Below are positions 11,364-22,799 of a stretch of DNA of 64,000 bases, piece by piece. Where the stretch lies: assembly GCF_010183535.1 (NCBI RefSeq), contig NC_071330.1, forward strand, positions 14,489,717-14,553,716. Reading direction: 5' to 3'. How positions within the stretch are numbered: position 1 is the first letter of the stretch; each line of letters begins with the position of its first letter. A program made the position numbers and the translations under genes. Under the pieces are notes generated by a model. It did not search any database, was not told where the DNA came from, and saw nothing but the letters and a program-made list of their open reading frames with translations. The stretch comes from Caenorhabditis remanei (lineage: Eukaryota; Nematoda; Chromadorea; Rhabditida; Rhabditidae).

Positions 11364-11814
11364 CAAGGGAAGTCTTTGGAGACGCCACTTTCAAACGACC
11401 TATATATTTGGTTATAGGTACTTTTGACTACGGGGAGTCCATTTCTGTAGTTAAAACCTGCTAAATGTCTCTGTGAGCCGAGTTATGAGCTCTTAAACTT
11501 TTCATATGGGCAAGCTTTTTCACATGGAATTCTAAATCGACAAGAAGTATACGCTAGATTTTCTCTTTTTTGCAACTTACAAACACAGGTAAACCGCTGG
11601 AGAACACAAATTCAACTGAGCATCGGCGTATATACGTCCGATTTGGAATTCCATGTGAAAAAGCTTGCCCATATAAAAAGTTTAAGAGCTCATAACTCGG
11701 CTCACAGAGACATTTAGCAGGTTTTGACTGCAGAAACGGACTCCCCGTAGTCGAAAATACCTATGACCAAATTTCTAGGTCGTTTGAAAGTGGCGTCTCC
11801 AAAGACTTCCCTTG
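11364..11814. mobile_element. PIF/Harbinger-type MITE, TTA target duplication (copy 2)
   Basis: Same 451-bp palindrome and ends (CAAGGGAAGTC and complement) as the copy at 7723-8173, flanked by TTA at 11361-11363 and 11815-11817. Sequence between the copies differs at scattered sites. Confidence 0.7.
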
Positions 11815-12301
11815 TTAGATTTCCTCTAAATTTCTAGGATGTGTTTTACTAAAAAGGCTAGAAAAATGATCAACTACAAAACTTTTTTCGGTTATAAACC
11901 TCCGATTATAGGTATAAACAAGAATTTCTTAAATGACGTCATTTATATTTATTTATTTTTATATTTTCCTAAATCACTAGGTTGTACTAATATAAAGAAG
12001 GCTAGTACAAAAAAGTGGTCAACTACAAAACCGTAGTACTAGACTTGATCTGAAAGCTTTTATAGTTTTGTTAATTCAACTCAAAATGCTTCCGTGACTC
12101 AGCGTAAAAAGTTATGAATTGCTAAGCAATTCCGACTATCCGACTATCTGAAACTTTGAATTTTTAGAAAAAAATTATTAAATTGCTTGTTTTAAGAACA
12201 AAAATACACAATATCATGTTCCACGGGCTGGGATAAAATGTTATTTTCGTTGATTTTCTTTTAATCTATTTGAAATACCATTTTTCCCCCTAAAACTCAT
12301 A

Positions 12302-12662
12302 CTTGTCGACCGGGCCGAAACGGGCCGGCGCGTAACTCCCTTGAAACTCAATATTATGGGCTGAAAAATACACCAAAATGTAAATCTCGGCCAGTTCTAT
12401 GATTGTGTCCTGATACGGGCCGGATGGCTATTCGTTAATGTGTCGCGGGCCGGGCTAGAATGACTTTTTTGGCCATTTTCGCGTGTTTTGGCACTTTTTC
12501 CCGGCCCGCGGCACATTAACGAATAGCCATCCGGCCCGTAGTAAGTCACGGACATAGAACTCGTCGAGATCTACATTTTGGTATATTTTTCAGATCATAA
12601 TATTCATTTTGACGCGAGTTACGCGCCGGCCCGTGTCGGCCCGTTTCAGCCCGGTTGACAAG
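12302..12662. mobile_element. GC-rich palindromic MITE with CTTGTC ends, TA duplication
   Basis: A 361-bp inverted repeat with ends CTTGTCGACCGGGCC and complement GGGCTGAACGGG-like, flanked by TA (12300-12301, 12663-12664). It is strikingly GC-rich (GGGCCGG units) in an AT-rich background. The right and left sides share the direct flank text CTATCTGAAA, so local duplication may also have occurred. A relative with CTTGTC/GACAAG ends sits at 14035-14336. Confidence 0.65.
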
Positions 12663-12845
12663 TATGCTATCCGACTATCTGAAAGTATGAACTTTAGAAA
12701 AAATTATTAAATTGCTTGTTTTGAACAAAAATACACAATATCTTGTTCTGGAATAAAATGTTATTTTCGTTGATTTTCTTTTCATCTATTTGAAATACCA
12801 TTTCTTGCATCTGAAAACCCATTCTTGTTCTTTTCCAGAGCCATC

Positions 12846-15800
12846 ATGCAGATGAGCGACGCCAACTTCGACTTCATCCCCTCCACCCTCTCCATCAGTC
12901 ATTTCAATGACGCCCTATTCGGACTCCTCTCCCGTGGGTACAGTCCCCGTCAGGCACACCGTATGCTTATCAAGCTGACGGGAGAGGAGACTCTAAAACT
13001 TTATAAAGTGGAAGATATCTTTGAATACAAGAAAAACGAGCTGCGTCGGATGGACAAGAAGGCGTGGGTGTCGTTGGAGGCGGTGGTGTATCAACGCTCT
13101 TGGTTGAGTAGTGTGAAAGAGTCGAGGAATATGAGAAGGTTAGTTGGTAGTCTTAAAAGAATCCTAAATTTTAAGCCAGAAACCGAGAAAAACGGACGAA
13201 AACTCGAAAAGTTAGGGATTTTTATCAATTTTCGAAAATTTTTGAAAAACTGAAACTATCGTAACCCATGCAGATTTGCTCTGAGACCAAAAAAACTGAA
13301 ATTCATATTTTCCCTGATTAAGTCTTAACCTCTACGCATTTTAAGCGTAAAATCTACTTCCTGCGATAAAAATCGAGAAAGTTAGAAATTTTCGAAATTT
13401 TCGAAATTTTTCGAAAATTGATAATCTACCGTAACCCGGTCACATTTGATCCAAACTTTTCAAAACTTATAGTTTTTAAATCAGCGAGTTTCCAGCTTTC
13501 AGAAAAGTATAATCATGCCTATATTCTGAAAATTTTGAATTTCGGGGCTAGAGACGCAGAGTGTCTGCTATCTCTGCGCTCTAGTATTTTCACTTAAACT
13601 ACCGTAACTCCGTCAGAAATGCTCCATCCGTTTTGAAATCGGGATAGTTGGATTCGGGAGAACGAGAGCTTTCAGAAAAGTATAATCATGTTTATAATCG
13701 CAAAATGTTGGGTTACTGTAGTTTTCGTGGTGGGACCCAAACATTTTCAAATGTTGTCATGATTATACTTTTCCAAAAGCTCTCGTTCTCCTGAATCCAA
13801 CTATCCAAATTTCAAAACAATTGCAGCATTTCTGATGGAGTTGACAGTAGTTTAAGCCAAGAGGTTAGAGCGCAGAGAAACCAGACACTCTGCGTCTCTA
13901 ACCCCAAATATCAACATTTTCAGAATATAGGCATGATTATACTTTTCTGAAAGCCCCTGGAGAGCTGATTCTAAAAATATTAAATTTTTCGGTCTCGGAG
14001 CAAAACTGACCGGGTTACGGTAGTTTTTGTCAGACTTGTCAAAAATCGGGCCGGCCCGAGCCGGGCTGAGATTTTTCTTGAGTTCGGCCCGAGCGGGCCG
14101 GCCGGGCCGGGCCAAAATTTTTCCTGCTTTCAAAAAATGGGAACCCGTTTTTACCAAATTTTATTTGAAATTTTTCGAAAAAATAGAGTGAAAAATCATA
14201 CATATTCACATTTTTCCTAAAATTTCAAAAAATTTCCAAAAAAAAATCAAAAACTCAAAGTGTTTCAAAAGAGCCGAGCCGGGCCGGGCCGAGATTTTTC
14301 CTGATTTCGGCCCGGCCCGGCCCGGCCCATGACAAGTCTGGTTTTTGTGATTTTTCGAATTTTCGAAATGTTTCGAAAATCTGTAACTTTGTGAGTTTTC
14401 TTCCGTTCTTGTTAGTTTTAGATGCAAAATGATCGCAAAGTTATGAAAATTTTGGGAAAAATAAAATATTGCTTTTCCAGCGCCCTGCCACCACCACAAC
14501 TTCTCCCAGAATCCTTCAATTCCCCCACGCCTTCCATCAACCACCTTCTCATCAAAATCTCTCCAAACCGTGTGTCAATCCATCTCGATGACGTCACCAA
14601 AACCTACGAGGACTTCACGGCCGGCTGTCGTGTCACTATGGATGGGCGGGACAAGTTTCTGGCGGTCGTTCGGACAGTGGGCGTGGCCTTCGTGGATTTA
14701 ACACGGGTTTTCGAGAAACCAGAGCTCCGAGTAGGCTGTTGGGAGATCGAGTGGAAGGATGGAGTCGCTGGAAGGGTAGGGTGTCTTAAATTATAGATTT
14801 TATGCCAAAAACCAAGAAAAACGGTCAAAAACTCGAAAAGTTACAGGTTTTCGAAAATTTTTGAAAAACTGAAACTATCGTAACCAATGCAGTTTTGCTT
14901 TGTGACCAAAAAAAACTGAAAATTATTTTTTCCCTGTTTTATCCTTTAATTCTGCACATTTTAATCCCAAAATCTACTTCTTACAATTAAAATCAAGAAA
15001 GTTAGAGATTTTCGAAACTTTTCGAAATTTTTTCGAAAATCGTAAATCTACCGTAACCCGGTCACATTTGATCCAAATTTTCAGAAAACTATATTTTCAG
15101 AATCAGCGCGTTCCGAGCTTTCAGAAAAGTATAATCATGCCTATATTCTGAAAATTTTGAATTTTGAGGCTAGAGACGCAGAGTGTCTGGTTTCTCTGCG
15201 CTCTAGCCTCTTGTCTTATACTGCCGTAACTCCGTCAGAAATGCCGCAATTGTTTTGAAAATTAAATAGTTAAGTTTAGGAGAACGAGAGCTTTCAGAAA
15301 AGTATAATCATGACCATATTTAGAAAATTTTGGGTTACTGTAATTTTCTTGGTGGGACCCGAAAAGTTCAAAATTTTCGTGATTATACTCATTCGAAGCG
15401 TCTTGACGCGCTGATTTTAAAAATCTTAATTTCAGATAATATGGAGCAAATTCCACGGAGTTATTGTAGTCTTAGTCATTGAGTCAGAGGGTTAGAGCGC
15501 AGAGATACCAGACACTCTGCGTCTCTGACCCCCAAATTCAAAATTTTCAGAATATAGGCATAATTATACTTTTCTAAAAGCTGAAAACACGCTGATTTCG
15601 AATATGTACATTAGGCGCAAAACTGAGGGTGTCTTAAAATTATAGATTTTGTCAAACTAAAAAAAAATTATTATTAAAAAATTCCAGAACCCACTTCCCC
15701 GTACCCATCTTGAAGTCTACGCTATGCTCCAGAATGTTCTGGAGTCTACTGGTCATTTGATCTACGTGGAATCTGTCAAAATGACCACTGACTTCGCAAG

Positions 15801-16897
15801 CCACGCCCACCAGATTCTTCCATTCCTCCAACCTGGTGCCCTGAAAAAAATCGATATCAAGAATAGCCAGCCGGAGATTTTGGAGACCAAAATGTTCGAT
15901 ACGGAGGCATTCAAGGGGGCGGAGCAATTTGATTGTGGAAATCTTGACGTCACTTGGGAGGATATTGTTGGCAAAATGACGCATTTTGGAAATGCAAATG
16001 TCTCCACGACATATCCCATCACTGTTGAGATGTTTGAGAAGTTGGTGGAGGTAAGCAGTCTCTAAATTTTCTATAAATGTATTTTCTCTTGATTAAGCTT
16101 GAAATTCTACACATTTTGAGCCCAAAATCAGCTTCCTGCGATAAAATTCAAGAAAGTTAGAGATTTTCGAAAAAAAAGTTTTCGAAATTTTTTTTCGAAA
16201 AATTGATAATCTACCGTAACCCGGTCAGATTTGATCCAAACTCTTCAAAACTTACATTTTTAGAACCAGTTTGTCGAGAGCTTTCAGAAAAGTATAATCA
16301 TGTCTAGGCTTCCCCCCCTCAAATTGGGTCCCACCACGAAAGCTACAGTAACCCAGTATTTTCGAAAATCGTCGATCATAAATTGTAGCATAACTCGGTT
16401 GGATTTAGTCTGAAACTGAAAATTCTTCAATTTCTGGAATCAGCTCATTGATACGCTTCGTATGAGTATAATCATGACCAGGTTTGGTGCATTTTTGAGG
16501 TCTATGCGCCTTTAAACTGGGTTACTGTAGTTTTCGTGGCAGGACCCGAATCGCTCTAAACCCAGTCATGATTATACTTATTGGAAGCGTCTCAACGAGC
16601 TGAATTCAAAAATATTAACTATTGAGAACTTGAAGCGAAACCTACCGAGAGACATCGAAAATTCTTATTTTCCAGAACCTCAAATCCAACTCGAAACTTT
16701 CAAAACTCTCTATTCAAATCGTCAACGATAACCCGGGTACCACCGAGGTGAAGCATCACCTCCGTGTTGGTGGTGCAGGAGATCGAACAGAAGACGTCGG
16801 AATTCATTATATCACCACGGAGGGCTCTGCTTCGCGGATCGGAGTCATTGTCAGTGATCATCATCTGATCATCTTGGGATCACAGATTCAGTTTTGA
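12846..16897 (+). CDS. FTH-domain protein with N-terminal HTH-like module (4 exons)
   Basis: Exons 12846-13138, 14481-14775, 15688-16050 and 16676-16897 join in frame to 390 residues. An acceptor (TTTTCCAG) sits 7 bp before the first ATG; a second in-frame ATG follows at 12852. Exon 1 resembles the HTH module shared by Mos1 transposase and some nematode F-box proteins (Gly-Tyr-Ser-Pro-Arg-Gln-Ala near residue 30). Exons 2-4 resemble an FTH/DUF38 domain, including the Leu-Lys-Lys-Ile-Asp-Ile type strand after a run ending Phe-Leu-Gln-Pro. That domain follows the F-box in C. elegans fbxa proteins and mediates target binding. I see no F-box. Introns are 625-1342 bp and full of repeats. A broken copy of the last exon lies at 35765-35824. 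Confidence 0.7.
13641..13806. repeat. Palindrome in FTH-gene intron 1
   Basis: An inverted repeat with arms GGGATAGTTGGATTCGGGAG and complement, each arm running through CTTTCAGAAAAGTATAATC to a centre carrying the ACTGTAGTTTTCGTGGTGGG unit. It shows that the dispersed GTATAATCATG repeat is a short palindromic element. Confidence 0.65.
14035..14336. mobile_element. GC-rich palindromic MITE in FTH-gene intron 1
   Basis: The ends are CTTGTC and GACAAG, flanked by CAGA and TCTG. Inside are GGGCCGGCC and GGCCCGGCCC runs, like the element at 12302-12662. No coding capacity. Confidence 0.55.
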
Positions 16898-17835
16898 GTC
16901 TTTAGGACTACTGTAATCTTTTTTTTCACTGTGATTATTATATTTTTGTGATTTGAAAATTCCCTGCTTCAGTACTTTGTGAACCAGTCATTTTATCAGA
17001 TAACTTTTTTTCGGATCACAGAATCTTTGTGTGTTTTTTAACTTTACGCTTTCAATAAACAGAGTCAAAGGTTGAGGAGAAATATAATCATGGGCGGGTT
17101 AAGGTCCCACCACGAAAACTTGAGTATGTCCTGCCCGGGGTACTGTGCTTATTATGGTCACAATGATACTCGCTCTGACTGATATTCCTGGAATGTTAGG
17201 AGAAATAAAATTTTCTTCCAATGAATTCCACTGATAACATTTGCTAGTTTTGTGGTAGTTTTACTTATCTTTGATTCACAATTGATTGAGTTTTATTAAC
17301 TATTTCTAAAGTGTTTCAAAACGCAACCAGACTTTTCTCTCTTTCTCTCTTATTTAAAGGCGGACTTAACTCAACTTTGATATTTTCATAGAATAATGTA
17401 TGAGTGCCTGTGAGTTCATTTTCATATCGAAAGAATTTTAAAAATCGATCTGAAACCCGCTGAAAGCGATCGCCGGTAAGTTTGGGCATTTCGGTGGCCT
17501 AGAAACTCGACTTCGGCAATGTTGATTTTTTCGAATTTTGTCGCTATTTTCGCTCATTTTTGTGGTTTTTTTTCAATGAATTTGATAGAAAACGACAAAA
17601 ATTGATAGGAACACTACGAAACTGGTTAAAAAAAGCGACGAAAACCGGAAAAATCAATATTTTCGAAGTGAAATTTCTAGAATGTTCCGCAGCCACTGTT
17701 TCGCCGCTCGTTCTCAGCGGGGATTGAACGGAATACAAAAATTCTTTCGGTATGAGAATGAACTCACGGAAATAAAAAAATTAACATACAGCCGAAATCA
17801 AATTTCCGGGCCACAACTCCAATTTTCACCAGCCA

Positions 17836-17876
<41 letters not shown>

Positions 17877-18166
17877 AAGGCTAACAACATGTTGATTTTA
17901 AATAACTAACTCAAGATAAGAACAGCCTGAAACTGACACCTTTTGAAACTTTTTGGAAATCCTTAAAGTTTCGTAATTCCGAATTTCCACATGACTTCCA
18001 CTGATAAGACCTCCTATATAACACTCGCAATCAATCGATTGTGACCGTTTCCCTTATCTTTGTTTCAAAATTGAGGGCCGTTTCATTCACTCTTTCTTTT
18101 TTTTAAATGCTGCTTTAAAACGATACTTCGAAAAAACTGAATAATTTTACAGAGGTATTACTGGAA
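16898..18166. other. Intergenic: FTH-gene 3' flank and BTB-1 upstream region
   Basis: The first 150 bp is duplicated at 35825-35980. A GATA-type block (ACTGATAA at 17230, then CTTATCTTTGATTC) resembles the BTB promoters but has no gene directly after it. A run of 38 T residues occupies 17838-17875. No gene is seen. Confidence 0.6.
18000..18009 (+). promoter_or_regulatory. ACTGATAAGA GATA-factor site upstream of BTB-1
   Basis: The ten bases match the extended site preferred by the intestinal GATA factors ELT-2/ELT-7 in C. elegans (established knowledge). It lies about 160 bp before the start codon. A second GATA core (CTTATCT) follows near 18054. Equivalent sites precede the other three BTB copies. 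Confidence 0.45.
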
Positions 18167-20485
18167 ATGAGCGATGATGTAATCAACTATAAAAGCGCCT
18201 TTTGCAAAGTCAATGAATTCCATAAAACACTCTTTCAATTTAGCAACTTAATCCATTTGAAGACAAGTACTGTAAATGATATAACTTGGTAAGTCAAGTT
18301 ACCAACATTTATTTCTAATCGTTCATTTTTCTAGTACCTGGAGCGCAAAATATGACGTCACAAACATGGATATAAATTTCGAATGGAAATTCGACTGGAA
18401 CAAAATCAATAATCGGAGAGTTGACGAGCTGACTGGTTATATAATTGTCAAAGCCAAAGGAAATAAATTTCCGCCGACAAAGTTTGAAGTGAAATTAACA
18501 GAAGAGAACAAAATTATCACTAAAATTATCAGAAAGGGTGTTGCCTACAATGATGCCAGCTACGAGTATTCTCTCATTCCTCATTATGTCACGGAACCCG
18601 ATGAGATGGTAAAACTAAAAATCATCAGCGATGAGATGTTTTTGCCATCCGAACAAAACGATAGAGTTCTAGTGGTTGAAGGGAAGAAACTTCATGTCAG
18701 CAAAGCGGTGGGTATATACCAGAATATCTTAGAATCAGTTACAAGTATAACTTACAACACTTTGCGAGAATTCCAGCTGAATCCAGCATATTATCGTTTT
18801 GTTCTGTTTCGTTAGCATATGTTTTTTTCGTGGTGGGACTCGGATTAAAGTGATCTTACTAGGGAAGGCCTCCGAGTGACCGTGGAGTTTTGGAACGTGG
18901 CCTATATCATTGGAAAGCTGAGAAAACGCTGATTCCAAATATATATTCAGTTTTTGCCCTCGAGGCCTGGTATTCAAGAAAAACAAGGTCAAAGTTCGAA
19001 AAAATGACAAAATATTGCCTTACACGCGAAAATTGCAAAATATTCCAAAACAATTTTTCGCGTGTGAGAAAGGCAATAATTCACTGTTTTTTTGAATTTT
19101 GATCTTGTTTTTCTTGAATACCAGGCCTCGAGGGCAAAAACTGAATATATATTTGGAATCAGCGTTTTCTCAGCTTTCCAACGATATAGGTCACGTCCCA
19201 TAACTCCACGGTCATTTGGAGGCCTTCCCTAGTTAGACATGACTATACTTATTTGTATGCTATTAACAAGCTGAATCCGAAAATTTATGTTTCATAAAAT
19301 TTGAGAGAAAACTGACCAAGTTACGGTACCTGAAAAAGGTTAAAAAATGAAACTTGTTATGAAAAAAACCTGTAACTTTGCAGGTTTTATCAGTTTTCTA
19401 TAAATTTTAGCTCGAAATGTGCAAAATTTCCAGTAATCTTGACTTTTTATGACCACAGTAATCTTGACTTAAAGGCGCACGGGACAGGGCGTTTTGATTG
19501 AAACAATATTTTTGAATGAAACCAATTTTATAACGGAGTCTTGAAACTTTTTGATTTATTTGGATTTTTTAATTCTTTTAATTATAAAAATACATGGAAT
19601 TTTGAAAATCTTCTAAAGTTCGTTATTTTTCAAATCCCTGTAACTTGATGGTATTTGCTATTAACTAAATGAAACACAGATTTTCAAATTCAGCTCATAG
19701 GTTGGGTCCCGCCACAAAAACTACAGTAGTATTATTCATTTATTTTTCATTCCCGCATCAACATTCATTTTGTGAAGATCTGTATGAAAAATGGATGAAA
19801 ACGCCAAAATTAAATTTATTTATATGAATGAGCATTATTGGCTCCCGAGATTCTCGCAACGCAAGAAATTATGCGGAAATGAAAAATAACTAAAACGTAC
19901 TGAGCAATGCTAAACTAAAATATCTTGAAGTTTATGCTGAACAAAACGAGACAGAACGAAACGAGACGATTGCGAGAATATGTTGGATTCAGCTGGAATC
20001 GTCGACCCTCTAGTTTACATGTGAGAGTGAAAATTTTAATTTAAAAATAATAATTTCAGTTTCTCTCCTACCACTCGGAATACTTCCGTGCACTCTTCTC
20101 ATCGAACTACAAAGAATCACAAATGGATGAGATTCCAATCAAAGACGTCTCATTTCAAGATTTCGCTTTACTTCTCAGCTGTTTCTATCCGAATCCAGTG
20201 TTCCCAAACGACACGACTGTCTACAAACTTTTGGAAATGTCTCGTCGATTCCTTGTGCTATCTGTCATCAACATCATCGAGTATCATCTATTAAATAACT
20301 CAAAAATCGACAATAAAAAGATGTTGTGGTTGGCAGACGAGTACGGGATGCCGACACTTCTGGAGAAATGCATTTGTGGACTAACACTTGAGAAATTGAA
20401 GAATTTGGCAAAATCTCAAGAATATGGAAAGCTGTCGGATAGTACCAAAGCGAAAGTTCTCGACCGTCTCGTTAAAATGATATAA
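18167..20485 (+). CDS. BTB-domain protein, copy 1 (intact, 3 exons)
   Basis: Exons 18167-18288, 18335-18707 and 20060-20485 join in frame to 306 residues, with an acceptor (TTTTACAG) 14 bp before the ATG. Residues 1-165 form a divergent N-terminal domain in the place where nematode BATH proteins carry a MATH domain. The C-terminal half is a BTB/POZ fold: Val-Leu-Val-Val-Glu-Gly-Lys-Lys-Leu-His-Val, then Tyr-His-Ser-Glu-Tyr-Phe, then Asp-Val-Ser-Phe-Gln-Asp-Phe. Such proteins commonly recruit substrates to Cullin-3 ubiquitin ligases; the target here is unknown. The 1352-bp second intron contains a PIF-type MITE. AATAAA lies at 20576. It is the only copy of the four without a visible lesion. 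Confidence 0.8.
18859..19232. mobile_element. PIF/Harbinger-type MITE in BTB-1 intron 2, TTA duplication
   Basis: A 374-bp palindrome with ends CTAGGGAAGGCCTCC and complement, flanked by TTA (18856-18858 and 19233-19235). Both strands encode nearly the same short frame, purely as a result of the palindrome. Confidence 0.7.
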
Positions 20486-21093
20486 TTTTTATATATCAAT
20501 TCAACACTTTTTTTTGAAAGGTTTTTGACTATAATAGGTATATGACCATATTTTTAAATCATATTCTCGGAGTTCAATAAATTGTGAAATTATTGATACA
20601 CATTCAGTACTGGTCATAAAGGGACACTTGCAATGTTTAGTGGAAAATGGTAAACTTTGTGCGCGGAGCTTTTGTAGTTTACAAGTTTTTGTATGTACAT
20701 GCACATCCGAAGAAGCTATAGTCATTGACCAAAACTCTAATATCTCTCCGTTTAGCAAAAGGCACAATGACCTAAATAAAAGGCCCGAAAGCATAAAACA
20801 CAGACCTCAAGCCAGAAGAATCCGGATGAGATAACTTCGGCTTGCCTAAGGTATCGTAAACTGTCATGCAATAAGGTTTCTTGATTTTGTCAACCAGTGG
20901 ATGACATTTAAAAATATTTTTTCTTACTTGGTTATGCGATGGTAAAATAACACAGTGACCTGGTTTCTATTTCAACCTAGAACACTTTTAATGTTCTGAA
21001 AATGGCCCAGTGCAGAATTTTGGAATTTATGGGAACATAGAAGTAAAGAAAGTGTTGTGAACATAAAAAAAGCTAAAAATATTTCAAAAATAA
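20486..21093. other. Convergent 3' flanks of BTB-1 and BTB-2
   Basis: Tail-to-tail intergenic region. AATAAA for BTB-1 lies at 20576-20581. No supported gene; short open frames on both strands lack start or splice context. Confidence 0.6.
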
Positions 21094-22117
21094 TTATATC
21101 ATTTTTACGAGACGATCGAGGACTTTCACTTTGGAACTATCCGACAGCTTTCCATATTCCTCCGATTCAGCCAAAGTCTTCACTTTTTCGACTGTTAGTC
21201 CACAAATACATTTCTCCAGAAGTTTCGACATCCCGTAGTCGTCAGCCAACCACAACATCTTCTTTTCGTCGATTATTTAGTAATAAATCAGATAACACTG
21301 GATTCTGTCTATGACAGAGGGCACCATGAATTGACGAGACATTTCCAGAAGTTTATGGACAGTCGCATCGTTGGGGAACACTGGATTCGGATAGAAACTG
21401 CTGAGAAGAAGAGCGAAATCTTGAGATGAGACGTCTTTGATTGGAATCTCATCCATCTGTGATTCTTTGTAAGACAGAAACTGAAAATTTTTGAAAATTT
21501 TTAAAGATTTTACTTTTTTGGATATACCCACCGCTTTACTGACATGAAGTTTCTTTCCTTCCACCACTAGAACTCTATCGTTTCGTTCGGATGGAAAAAA
21601 CATTTTATCGCTGATTTTTAGTTTTAACATCTCATCGTGAGATGGTTCTTCGGGTTCCGCGATATATGGAGGAATGAGGTTTTCAAGTGCAGGAGCATAA
21701 TGAGGAATGAGACAATACTCGTAGCAGACATCATTGGAGTTATCTAAGTTTCTGATCATTCCAGTGATAACTTTGTACTCTTCTGTTAATTTCACATCAA
21801 ACTTTGTCGGATCGAAACTATTTTCCTTTTCTTTGACAATTATATAACCTGTCAGCTCGTCAACTCTCCTATTGTTGATTTTGCTCTAGTCGAATGTCCA
21901 ATAGAAAAATGAAATATTAATTAAATAAAAGTTTAAGTCAGTAGTGAGATATCTTCCGCTCCAGGTACTTGAAAAATGAACGATAAAAATAAGAATAGCT
22001 CTGTAACGTGACTTACCAAGTAATATCATTTGCAGTACTTGTCTCTAAATTAATAACGTCTTCGTTGCGATAGATGTTGCAAACGGCGCTTTTGTATTTG
22101 ATTACGTCATTAGGCAT
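21094..22117 (-). pseudogene. BTB-domain protein, copy 2 (stops and deletion)
   Basis: Minus-strand paralogue of BTB-1 with the same three-exon layout: ATG at 22117, donor after 22018, similar acceptors. Three lesions are visible. A TAG at 21886-21888 replaces the Trp of Phe-Asp-Trp. A 13-codon in-frame deletion removes His-Ser-Glu-Tyr-Phe and following residues at the start of the BTB fold. A TAA lies at 21277-21279. Beyond each stop the frame stays open and similar to BTB-1 down to a stop at 21094. The sequence is otherwise well kept, so inactivation looks recent. Confidence 0.75.
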
Positions 22118-22411
22118 TTTTGAAGATAGTCTAAAAATATTGTAATAATTTAGGAAAAAACTCACTTTTACGATTTCGGTATATCAAAAAATACGAGAAG
22201 CGTTTGAGAAGCGTTTTGAACAATTTGAAAAGAGTAAATAAAATGCAATCAATTAAATAAGGGAAACTACCACAAAAGTAGCTTATCAGTAAAATTCCAT
22301 GAGTAGAATTATAATTCTTACAAGACTTCAATAATATCATACGCATGATCATTTTCGCAAGCGTCGCATTTGTTTATCAGTAATTTCAATGTTTTATAAA
22401 AAGTTTCCGAG
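22118..22411 (-). promoter_or_regulatory. Upstream region of BTB-2 with GATA site
   Basis: ACTGATAAGC (complement at 22281-22290) lies about 165 bp before the BTB-2 start, the same position as in BTB-1. The retroelement inserted immediately distal to this block, at 22412. Confidence 0.4.
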
Positions 22412-22781
22412 TGTCACATGGTACTTTGAACGTTCTCTCATTTGAGGGGCGTTCCCTTTACTCTGTGTCTCTCTCCCTTTCTCCCGCGCGGGGTTGTCGA
22501 CACCCGAGGGTCAGTAGTAGCGGAGTGCTAGGTCCCAAGACAGACCAACCGTCTTGCGGTCTATTATTTAATCTTTAATTATCTCTTTTATAGTTTTATA
22601 TGTTTATTCTCATTAAGCCCCTTTAGTATTAGTCTCCCTCTTTAAGTTAACTTTATCTTTCTTATTCTTTAGTCTCCTCTAATAAATATTTATGTAATCG
22701 AGACCGTGTTCGTAAGTGTTGGATTTAAGTAAGTGGAAGGATAAGGTCCAAGTTCACACCATGGACGTCAACCTTATTAAA
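22412..22781 (+). repeat. 5' LTR (370 bp)
   Basis: Begins TGTCACATGG and ends CCTTATTAAA. It matches 33500-33869 at a constant offset of 11,088 bp with no mismatch that I can see. It carries AATAAA at 22681-22686 and a TTTTATAGTTTTATATG stretch that could supply a TATA-like element. The end is AA rather than the usual CA, but the boundary is fixed by the target duplication and the adjacent primer-binding site. Confidence 0.92.
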
Positions 22782-22799
22782 TGGAGGTCCCACACCGAA
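22782..22799 (+). promoter_or_regulatory. Primer-binding site (minus-strand DNA synthesis)
   Basis: TGGAGGTCCCACACCGAA begins at the first base after the LTR. A TGG start pairs with the CCA end of a tRNA, as expected. I could not identify the matching tRNA. Confidence 0.65.

Noticed and set aside
17838..17875. T38 run as a retroposon poly(A) tail on the minus strand
   Set aside because: No target duplication or gene-like body adjacent on the expected side; treated as a homopolymer tract.
18890..19201. Two opposite-strand frames encoding almost the same peptide
   Set aside because: Direct consequence of the palindromic MITE at 18859-19232.
20501..20794. Minus-strand 97-codon frame between BTB-1 and BTB-2
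   Set aside because: Lies in convergent 3' flanks, with no homology to the family and no acceptor near the start.
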